Source of the DNA: Nitrospinota bacterium
GTDB lineage: Bacteria > UBA8248 > JACPRG01
Length of the DNA: 6,000 bases
Direction: 5' to 3'
NCBI GenBank assembly: GCA_030740135.1
Contig: JASLXW010000259.1
Span: forward strand, 1-6,000
The notes beneath the pieces were generated by a model, which searched no databases, was not told the DNA's origin, and saw nothing but the letters and a program-made list of their open reading frames with translations. The translations under genes were made by a program, and so were the position numbers. Below, in pieces: positions 1 to 4,901 of this stretch (its first letter is position 1; every line of letters begins with the position of its first letter).

Positions 1-123
1 ATGACTCCAGCCGTGAACGTCCAGGGACCGGGTCAGGGGGACTTTTCGCTCCCCGCCCTTGCGGGTTGCTTCCCGGCTGTTCCCGCAGGGGGCGGGTGCG
101 CGTTTTTTTCTCTGCGAACGCAT
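1..123 (-). CDS. Partial CDS, N-terminus of an unidentified protein downstream of a SAM riboswitch
   Basis: An open frame of 41 codons starts at ATG (123-121, minus strand) and runs off the left edge without a stop. The start is chosen because a strong Shine-Dalgarno, GGAGGG (138-133), lies 9 nt upstream and because the frame sits about 100 nt past the riboswitch terminator, where the controlled gene is expected. The visible protein begins MRSQRKKRAPAPCG and is rich in Arg and Lys for about 28 residues, then reads KVPLTRSLDVHGWSH at the edge. There is no signal peptide, membrane segment or motif that I recognise. Genes behind SAM riboswitches usually serve methionine or SAM synthesis, methionine uptake or homocysteine recycling, so that is the inferred pathway; the exact function is unknown. 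The real start could also lie beyond the window edge, because a strong hairpin (52-96) lies inside this frame. Confidence 0.45.
   Translation of the reverse strand, partial: MRSQRKKRAPAPCGNSREATRKGGERKVPLTRSLDVHGWSH
52..109 (+). terminator. Very stable hairpin followed by a T7 run (possible plus-strand terminator)
   Basis: The arms 52-65 and 82-96 pair over 14 positions with one bulged G (88) and one G-T pair. The loop is 16 nt (66-81). A run of seven T follows at 103-109, but six bases (tgcgcg) separate it from the stem, which is not ideal for an intrinsic terminator. It could end a plus-strand transcript entering from the left. It also lies within the minus-strand reading frame 1-123, so it may instead be just G+C-rich coding DNA. 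Confidence 0.3.
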
Positions 124-170
124 GATGCGGGTCCCTCCTCTTAGAAGGAATCCCAGGGCCTTGCGTTCGC
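114..170 (-). promoter_or_regulatory. Inverted repeat enclosing the ribosome binding site and start codon
   Basis: A perfect 9-bp inverted repeat (gcgaacgca at 114-122, tgcgttcgc at 162-170) brackets the Shine-Dalgarno (133-140). Its left arm includes two bases of the ATG at 123-121. In the minus-strand mRNA this would fold the start codon into a stem with the ribosome binding site in a 39-nt loop. That could lower translation initiation; it may also be chance. Confidence 0.3.
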
Positions 171-225
171 TGAAAAAGAGGAGATGCGCCGGCCGAAGAT
201 GACCGGTACAAAGGCTGGATGCAAG

Positions 226-258
226 AAAAAACCCGCTCATCCAGCATCAGAGAGCGGG
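226..258 (-). terminator. Intrinsic terminator of the SAM riboswitch leader
   Basis: On the minus strand, CCCGCTC (258-252) and GAGCGGG (238-232) form a perfect 7-bp G+C-rich stem with a 13-nt loop, followed directly by six T (231-226). It lies between the aptamer and the downstream start codon, as expected for transcriptional control. Its 5' arm contains the same CCCGCT hexamer found in aptamer stem P4, so the two structures can compete. The loop sequence GCTGGATG can also pair with CATCCAGC just after the T run. Confidence 0.8.
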
Positions 259-277
259 CCCTTAGCATCGAACACTT

Positions 278-402
278 GGTTGCCGCGTCCGGCCTCTTGT
301 CAGCCGCCGCGACCACATCCCCGCTTCTCAGCGGGAAGGCACCTTGGGTGTTCGTCCCAGGTTGCCGGACCTGGATTCCTCCAGGTCACTCATGATGCAT
401 GC
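278..402 (-). promoter_or_regulatory. SAM riboswitch aptamer, SAM-I/SAM-IV superfamily (best fit SAM-IV)
   Basis: Read on the minus strand, the leader holds the core words of SAM aptamers in order: CATGAGTGACC (ending at 384), then CCGGCAACC (368-360), then GGTGCC (343-338). Around these I see P1 (TGCATC at 399-394 with GATGTG at 319-314, including G-U pairs) and P2 (a perfect 8-bp hairpin at 368-387 with loop GGAA). P3 is GGCA..CC.TGGG against CCCA..GG.TGCC at about 366-338, and P4 is CCCGCT/AGCGGG at 335-320. The P2 loop GGAA can pair with TTCC (337-334) as a pseudoknot. A simple P2 without the SAM-I internal loop, the CATGAGTG start and a downstream GCGGCAA (286-280) point to SAM-IV or the SAM-I/IV variant. 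Bound SAM should favour the terminator at 226-258 and switch the downstream gene off. The class was recalled from memory and not computed. Confidence 0.8.
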
Positions 403-408
403 ATCGTG

Positions 409-436
409 AATATGGGCTTGGTGACGAATTTGTCAA
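409..436 (-). promoter_or_regulatory. Candidate promoter of the SAM riboswitch transcript
   Basis: A perfect -35 hexamer TTGACA (436-431, minus strand) is followed after 16 nt by CATATT (414-409), which matches the -10 consensus at four of six positions. Transcription would start near 402, just ahead of riboswitch stem P1, which supports the call. The -10 is weak. An inverted repeat at 448-469 lies just upstream. Confidence 0.5.
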
Positions 437-711
437 GGATGCAATCAGACAGACTTGTAATGATCTGTCAATCAACGGGAGGTCTTGGGTTGACAAAACT
501 GGCATGGACTTGGTGGCAAGAAGCCCCTTCTTTCGTTATCCAGTGGTAATTGTAGGGGGACCGGCGGCCTGGCCAATTCCTATTGACAATTTTTTTCAAA
601 GAGGGGCGATTCTGGCTTTCTTGCCGCTTCGAAACCAATTACGCTGTTTGCAGTATGTTTGCAGTGGATGAATAAGAGGTCCTGGGAAACATCATAACTA
701 GTTGATTTAAT
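437..711. other. Intergenic region without a supported gene
   Basis: This stretch lies between the tRNA-Ala gene and the riboswitch promoter. It is less G+C-rich than its surroundings and I find no recognisable protein in any frame; the open frames here have no family resemblance. It contains a 6-bp inverted repeat with 10-nt spacing (GACAGA 448-453, TCTGTC 464-469) and a directly repeated decamer at 645-665. Further TTGACA-like words occur at 466-471 (minus), 490-495 (plus) and 583-588 (plus), none with a convincing -10. No clear terminator for the tRNA transcript is visible. Confidence 0.5.
645..665. repeat. Direct repeat of a decamer with 11-nt period
   Basis: The decamer tgtttgcagt occurs at 645-654 and again at 656-665, separated by one base. 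A period of 11 places both copies on the same face of the helix, as in many regulator binding sites. It lies about 50 nt past the 3' end of the tRNA gene. No function can be assigned. Confidence 0.6.
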
Positions 712-787
712 TGGTGGAGCTGTGGGGGATCGAACCCCAGACCTCATGACTGCCAGTCATGCGCTCTCCCAGCTGAGCTACAGCCCC
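712..787 (-). tRNA. tRNA-Ala (anticodon GGC)
   Basis: The minus strand 787-712 folds as a complete 76-nt cloverleaf. The acceptor stem GGGGCTG/CAGCTCC pairs fully and has the G3-U70 wobble that marks alanine tRNAs. The D arm is GCTC..GAGC, the anticodon stem is CATGA/TCATG with loop CTGGCAG (anticodon GGC, reading GCC and GCU), and the T arm is TGGGG-TTCGATC-CCCCA. The discriminator is A and the 3' CCA is encoded (714-712). It charges with alanine for translation. No second tRNA is seen beside it. Confidence 0.97.
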
Positions 788-799
788 TCGAGACACCTG

Positions 800-828
800 A
801 ATTTAGCATCCTCTCCCGGGCTTCGCAA
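800..828 (-). promoter_or_regulatory. Candidate promoter of the tRNA-Ala gene
   Basis: On the minus strand TTGCGA (828-823) and TAAATT (805-800) each match the sigma-70 hexamers at four of six positions and are exactly 17 nt apart. The -10 ends 12 nt before the tRNA 5' end at 787. The promoter overlaps the hairpin at 816-841. Confidence 0.45.
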
Positions 829-846
829 CGAAAAGGCCCGGTTTTT
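816..846 (+). terminator. Possible plus-strand intrinsic terminator
   Basis: CCGGGCTT (816-823) pairs with AGGCCCGG (834-841) through eight pairs, one of them G-T, with a 10-nt loop; five T follow directly (842-846). The shape is that of an intrinsic terminator on the plus strand. No plus-strand gene that it could serve is found to its left, so it may instead block antisense transcription through the tRNA region or be fortuitous. Confidence 0.35.
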
Positions 847-1258
847 CCATCGCGCCGCGGGCGCTTGAGCAAGGTCCCCTCCCACGCGCCCCCGCCCGGT
901 CCGCCCCAGCGATGGCCCTCCCTTCAGGACCGGCCGCCAGTCCAAAAGCACCCTTCGCACGACCGTCTCCTCCCTGCGCATCCCTTCACCCAAGTCGGAT
1001 TCGACCGTCCCGATGGCTTCCTGGACTGCCTGAGCCCGCCCGGCCCTGGAGAAGCTCGACCAAACAGGTTCGGCGTCTCAACTGTCTTGAACCCGGACAA
1101 CGCGTTGTCCGCTCAAATCCGGCCTGCTAACATGGGCGGCTCGAATCGGTCCAACACAAATCGGCAAATAAGATACCCGGAGAAGGCAAGCAAGCAAAAG
1201 CGCGCATACACGTCGGTGCTGTTCACTGGGGAGCGGTTTCGGTCGAGGAGAAGGATCC
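847..1258. other. Intergenic region without a supported gene
   Basis: About 400 nt between the tRNA promoter and the decayed VOC gene. Open frames exist on both strands, but none has a recognisable family or a convincing start. One minus-strand frame (about 850-1070, reading VQEAIGTVESDLGEGM in part) has a protein-like composition but runs on into the tRNA. The clear structure is the 18-bp palindrome at 1094-1111. At 1245-1250 lies the GAGGAG ribosome binding site of the next gene. Confidence 0.4.
1094..1111. repeat. 18-bp perfect palindrome
   Basis: The sequence cggacaacgcgttgtccg is identical to its reverse complement, so both half-sites are complete 9-mers with no spacer. TTGA (1087-1090) and TCAA (1113-1116) flank it as a further, slightly asymmetric inverted pair. 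A dimeric regulator site is possible; no protein partner can be named. Confidence 0.6.
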
Positions 1259-1794
1259 GTGATTCCGTTGACCCACTTGAGCCATTACGCGTTGCGCGTC
1301 TCGGACAGTCGAGCGATCCATCGCATTCTATCTCAACGTTGTGGGGATCGACCTGACGGAGCGCCGCCCCGACGGGACGGCCTACCTGCGCCGCGGCGCC
1401 GATCATTATTGCCTGGCGCTCTATCCACTGAACCACGCGCAATCCCATGACCCCGAGATGGCCGGCCCGTCCCGGCCTGGACCACGCGGCCTTCGAAGTG
1501 GAGACGGTCGAGGACATGAAGAACGCGGCGGACATTCTGTGGAAAAACGGCGTCAAGACCCTCTGAGGCCTCGGGCGTCACGGCCCCGGCCACAACCTTT
1601 TCATTTACTACCCGGACCCCGATGGCAACGTGGTCGAGATCTTCGCCGAGCTCGACCGGATCTACGACGACGAGAACTACAGGCCCCTGCAATGGGATCC
1701 GGAATCGGCGACCTGTGTGTGGACGAACCAGATCCCCGAAGTGTTCGTGGAGGCCACGCAGGCCGTCGGAAAATCCGCGAACTCAATGGCGTGA
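1259..1794 (+). pseudogene. Decayed VOC/glyoxalase-fold metalloprotein gene
   Basis: Read across three frames, this segment encodes a vicinal-oxygen-chelate family protein (glyoxalase/extradiol dioxygenase superfamily). It begins at GTG 1259 with GAGGAG at 1245-1250 and reads IPLTHLSHYALRVSD. It then shifts frame near 1319 to IAFYLNVVGIDLTERRPDG up to the residues CLALYPLNHAQ, and shifts again near 1461-1473 to GLDHAAFEVETVEDM. An in-frame TGA (1564-1566) interrupts KTL-stop-GLGRHGPGHNLF, where the family often has Trp or another residue. It then continues YYPDPDGNVVEIFAEL to the stop at 1792-1794. The two His (LSHYALRV, LDHAAFEV) and the Glu (VVEIF) match the usual metal ligands. The length, about 178 codons, suits one two-module VOC domain. 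Substrate unknown. Two frameshifts plus a stop suggest a dead gene, but sequencing error remains possible. Confidence 0.85.
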
Positions 1795-2044
1795 AGGCCG
1801 CCCGCCTGATGCGGAGAAGAAGACCGGCCGGTCCGCGGATAAAGAAAAAGTGAGACGCGAAGACCCGGCGCCGTTGGGCGCGGGGAAAGCGGATGTTCTT
1901 CTCTACGTTGGACGCGCGCGGGAGGGCCAAAGGCGTGCCCGTCTGGTTCAACTTCCACGACGGGGTGATGCACCTCGTCTCGATGAAGGATTCCGTGAAG
2001 GCGGCGAAAATCCGGCGGAACCCCCGCGTCCGACTTCGGGTCCT

Positions 2045-2066
2045 GGAGGGGGGGGAGGGGGGAGAG
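2045..2066 (+). repeat. G-rich tract at the break point of the PPOX fragment
   Basis: Runs of eight G (2048-2055) and six G (2057-2062) are separated by single A residues. The tract is prone to slippage and could in principle form a G-quadruplex on the plus strand. The recognisable PPOX coding sequence ends exactly here. Confidence 0.6.
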
Positions 2067-2090
2067 AATAATACACATTTGAGAATTGGG

Positions 2091-2110
2091 AAAACGGCCT
2101 CAAAGGGCCG
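2091..2110 (-). terminator. Candidate terminator of the cytochrome operon
   Basis: On the minus strand CGGCC (2110-2106) and GGCCG (2099-2095) form a 5-bp stem with a 6-nt loop and are followed by four T (2094-2091). It begins about 25 nt after the stop codon of the octahaem cytochrome gene. It is short and the T run is brief, so it is a weak intrinsic terminator. Confidence 0.45.
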
Positions 2111-2135
2111 GCCAAGCGGTTAGACGCTACTTCTC

Positions 2136-4871
2136 TTAATCGTCCTCGTCGTCATCCTCGTCGTCGTCTTCGCTTTCCTCCTCATCCTCATCCTCATCCT
2201 CATCATCTTCATCATCCTCTTCGTCGTCTTCTTCCTCCTGAGCCGTGATGACGCCTTCGGGAATCCCCTTCACTTCGCCCTTGCCCCCGTCAAAATTGAG
2301 CAGGTAGTCCCTCAGGGCGACAATTTGTTTCCGGGCGTTCCCCTTCCAGACGTTCTCGAGCGGGCTTTCACCGTCGCTGAAAAAGCTCGGCATGCGCGTC
2401 CCCGCCTGGATCTTCTGGGGATCCTTCAGCCATTCAAGAATCCAGTCCGGCCGCAAACGGTCTTGAGCCATCGAGAGGTCCGGCGCCAAGTCGGCGAGGC
2501 TTTGTCCCGCTTTCACCACTTGCTGGTGACATTCCAGACACTGGAATTTCTGGAAGATGAATTTCCCGACCTCGGCTTTTCCTTCGGGACCGCCCCGCCG
2601 CTCGGCGGAGACGAACTGGTAGGGGTCGGTGAACTGGTAAGGGTTCTTCAGGTCCAGCTTTTTCTCCTGGGCCATGAAGTACCGGACCAAGTCGGCGGCC
2701 TCCTCGTCCGTTAACCCGAACTTGGGCATCCAGATCCCGTCGTTCAGCGAGGGACGCAACGGAATGGGCTTTTTCATGAAGCTGAAAAGCCACTTGGGTT
2801 GAACCTTGGCGCCCTCTCCGGTGAGGATCGGGGGCGCGAGGGCCTTGTCCTTGTAATAACGCCGGATGAAACCGCCTTTCCCTTCGATGACATGGCAGCC
2901 CACGCAGTTGTACTTCTCGACGAGCCTCCGTCCGCGCTCCAAGGCCGCCTCGCGCGGAGCGAGCTTTCGGACATACTTTTCAGCCATCTCGTGCCCATTC
3001 CACCGCCGCAGAAATGTCCGCAGGGCCTTGGCCTCTTCGTCGGTCAGGTAAAAATTGGGCATCCGGAGGTCAATCCGGTCGGTGCTGAAAATCCTGGGGT
3101 TTTTCAGCTTGGCGAAGACCCAAGCCTCCCATTCTTCGTGAATCTCCGTCACCTCGCCGAAATCCAGCTCGGCGGGCATTTTGTTGGCGAACGTTGAAAG
3201 CTCGACGCTCAGCCGGCCGATCTTGGCCGTCTTCTCGACGTCGTGGCACCCGTAGCACCCGTAGTTCTCCACCAGGCGGCGGCCTTCTTTGATGACGGCC
3301 GGGTCCTTCATCCGGGCGGCCAACCGGGCGTCGGGTCGCGCGGGTTCGCCCCGGGTAAGGAGGTAGGCGGTGATGGCCTGCGCCTCGCCATCGGGCAGCT
3401 TCAAGCTGGGCATAACCGTCCCGGGGTCGTAGTGCCTCGGGTTTTTCACCCAGTTGACCACCCAGTCGGGTTTGACCTTCATGGCCACGCGGCTCAGGTC
3501 GGGCCCGTGCGCTCCTCCTTTGCCGTCGATGTTGTGACACGCGAGACAGCCCCGGGTCTCGAACAGTCTTTTTCCGCGCTTGACCGATTCCTGCCGGTTG
3601 GGCCCGGGATTGAACTTGTAGGGTCCGGAAGGCGGCAATTTCTTCGACGCGTCGAACAGGTAAGCGGAGATCGCCGTGGCTTGCGCGCGCGTCAAGGCGA
3701 AGTACGGCATCCGCGTCTTGGGCAGGTACTTTCGGGGTTCGAGGATCCAGGGGACCATCCACTCGGGGCGGAGCTTTTCCGACGACTTGAGGAGGGTCGG
3801 ACCGACTTTAGGGATGTTCTCGTAACCTTGGAGGAGGTGGCAGCCGTGGCAGCCGAGCTCGATGAACAGACGCTTGCCCTTGGAGACGACCGGCGCCATG
3901 GGAATATCGAGCGTCCGGCTGTGGCATTTCAGGCAGCTCGTCTGGATATCATCGCCTCGCAGGAGCGGGGCTTCCCAGAATTTCAGGTGCTTGCCCGTCT
4001 TCAGGTCGATGCCGTGGGCCGTCGTCAGGCTGTTCAGCGCCTGCCCCTGTCCGCCGTGACACAGGGTGCAACCGAATTTTGCGACCGGATGTTTGCCCAA
4101 GAGGACGGATCGCTTCGGGTGCGTCTTGAAAGGCGCCGGGAATTTATCGAATCCACGACGGTCCACCCCCAAATGGCAAGTCTGGCAGCGGTCGACGGTC
4201 AAAAGCGGCTGCCCGAAGTTGTTGATCTCGATATCTTCCAGGACAACCTGCTGGATGGTGGACGCCCGGCTTTGAATCGTGGCCAGACGCCTCTTCAGCG
4301 CGTCCTCCCGGTTTCCCAGCTTCGATTTTTCATCTTTCAGGTCGCTGAGGGACTTCTCAATCCGCGCGATCTCCCCGAGGATCTTCGCCTCTTGTCCCAT
4401 GAGCCCGGATTCCCGCTTGCCGAGGGCGTCGGCGCGGGCGTTTAGGGCATCTAAATGGACTTTCTCGGCGGTCCCGGGTCTTCCCTGTTGGATGGCATGC
4501 TTGTATTCGTAGTAGGCCTCGTCGCGCTCGCTCCGGGTGAACTTGTTCTCGAGAGAGGCTTTCTCAAGCCTTTCCCGGATGACGACCAGCCGGTTCCTGG
4601 CGGCCGCGTAAGCGGCGTTGGCGGGCAGGGCTTCCTCGGCATTCTGAATGGCGGCGGTGAGCTTCGCCAAGTCCCCCGAGACTTTGGCGGTCTCGGCCTT
4701 GAGGTCCGCCCGCACTCCCTCGCCTTCCAGCCGGTTGAACTCCGCCTGATAGTCCTTCCAGGGACGGCGGCCCTTGATCTCATCCCAGACGGACCAGCCG
4801 ATGCTCAGGACCAGCAACATGCTGCTGATGAAGAAAAAACGCGCTTTCGAGGTTCGCTCTACGGGGGGCAT
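2136..4871 (-). CDS. Membrane-anchored octahaem c-type cytochrome with predicted coiled coil and acidic tail (cytochrome b complex subunit)
   Basis: This 911-residue protein probably carries electrons from a Rieske/cytochrome b quinol oxidase to periplasmic acceptors, in the place of cytochrome f or c1. Residues 11-29 are a single membrane segment after a basic N-terminus, with no obvious cleavage site, so it is likely a signal anchor. Residues about 40-212 look like a long coiled coil. There are eight CxxCH haem sites, at 229, 268, 313, 341, 442, 539, 656 and 778. The first three lie in a His-rich module (H251, H261, H286, H295 are possible distal ligands). The last five sit in tandem monohaem domains, each with a later Met-Pro (M388, M487, M604, M715, M827) as likely sixth ligand. 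Residues 879-911 are Asp/Glu except one Ser. The start ATG has GGTGA four nt upstream and lies 30 nt after the subunit IV stop, so it is cotranscribed. Haem count and topology are firm; the partner role is inferred. Confidence 0.93.
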   Translation of the reverse strand: MPPVERTSKARFFFISSMLLVLSIGWSVWDEIKGRRPWKDYQAEFNRLEGEGVRADLKAETAKVSGDLAKLTAAIQNAEEALPANAAYAAARNRLVVIRERLEKASLENKFTRSERDEAYYEYKHAIQQGRPGTAEKVHLDALNARADALGKRESGLMGQEAKILGEIARIEKSLSDLKDEKSKLGNREDALKRRLATIQSRASTIQQVVLEDIEINNFGQPLLTVDRCQTCHLGVDRRGFDKFPAPFKTHPKRSVLLGKHPVAKFGCTLCHGGQGQALNSLTTAHGIDLKTGKHLKFWEAPLLRGDDIQTSCLKCHSRTLDIPMAPVVSKGKRLFIELGCHGCHLLQGYENIPKVGPTLLKSSEKLRPEWMVPWILEPRKYLPKTRMPYFALTRAQATAISAYLFDASKKLPPSGPYKFNPGPNRQESVKRGKRLFETRGCLACHNIDGKGGAHGPDLSRVAMKVKPDWVVNWVKNPRHYDPGTVMPSLKLPDGEAQAITAYLLTRGEPARPDARLAARMKDPAVIKEGRRLVENYGCYGCHDVEKTAKIGRLSVELSTFANKMPAELDFGEVTEIHEEWEAWVFAKLKNPRIFSTDRIDLRMPNFYLTDEEAKALRTFLRRWNGHEMAEKYVRKLAPREAALERGRRLVEKYNCVGCHVIEGKGGFIRRYYKDKALAPPILTGEGAKVQPKWLFSFMKKPIPLRPSLNDGIWMPKFGLTDEEAADLVRYFMAQEKKLDLKNPYQFTDPYQFVSAERRGGPEGKAEVGKFIFQKFQCLECHQQVVKAGQSLADLAPDLSMAQDRLRPDWILEWLKDPQKIQAGTRMPSFFSDGESPLENVWKGNARKQIVALRDYLLNFDGGKGEVKGIPEGVITAQEEEDDEEDDEDDEDEDEDEEESEDDDEDDDEDD
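2181..2204. repeat. Four tandem CTCATC hexamers within the acidic-tail coding region
   Basis: Four exact copies of ctcatc (gatgag on the coding strand) encode alternating Asp and Glu in the C-terminal tail of the octahaem cytochrome. They sit in a low-complexity tract spanning about 2139-2237. Slippage in units of six would change tail length without breaking the frame. Confidence 0.75.
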
Positions 4872-4901
4872 CGATTCACCGGATAGTCAGCAGGGGGACA
4901 T

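Larger units (their letters stand above)
1854..2123 (+). pseudogene. Truncated pyridoxamine 5'-phosphate oxidase-like (PPOX) fragment
   Basis: The open frame after the TGA at 1851-1853 reads RMFFSTLDARGRAKGVPVWF, then FNFHDGVMHLVSMKDSVKA and IRRNPRVRLRVLEGGE. This is the N-terminal half of a PPOX/split-barrel flavin-binding protein: a strand pair ending in PVWF, the D-G turn, then the K-x-x-x-I-R-R-N-P-R-V element. Family members are usually about 120-150 residues. Here the family resemblance stops at about 2047, within a G-rich tract, and the frame continues with unrelated residues to TAG 2121-2123. An ATG at 1893 gives 76 residues, but it begins inside the first conserved strand. The expected N-terminal helix is not in this frame and may be out of frame in 1800-1890. 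It follows the decayed VOC gene and converges on the cytochrome operon. I read it as a gene remnant. Confidence 0.7.

Noticed and set aside
1..144. Plus-strand frame open from the window edge (MTPAVNVQGPG...)
   Set aside because: Composition is Gly/Pro-rich without family resemblance, and the opposite strand has a better start and context.
300..330. GTGGTCGCGGC resembles a T-box antiterminator
   Set aside because: There is no specifier stem or proper T-box bulge, and the stretch is explained as the region after P1 of the SAM aptamer.
320..345. GGTGCC followed by CTGAGA resembles a TPP riboswitch
   Set aside because: The other required TPP words (ACCTGAT and the GCC..CG.AGGGAA end) are missing, whereas the SAM aptamer words are all present in order.
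184..671. Two overlapping plus-strand open frames left of the tRNA
   Set aside because: They run antisense through the riboswitch, its terminator and promoter, lack good ribosome binding sites and show no protein family.
736..765. Anticodon GCC (tRNA-Gly) when read on the plus strand
   Set aside because: The encoded CCA, acceptor stem and T loop place the tRNA on the minus strand, where the anticodon is GGC with the alanine G3-U70 pair.
778..993. Minus-strand open frame of 71 codons
   Set aside because: It runs into the tRNA-Ala gene, crosses its promoter, and starts at TTG without a convincing ribosome binding site.
3243..4445. A 400-codon plus-strand open frame opposite the octahaem cytochrome gene
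   Set aside because: Its translation has no recognisable family and lies wholly antisense to a gene with eight clear haem motifs; it is a by-product of G+C-rich codon use.
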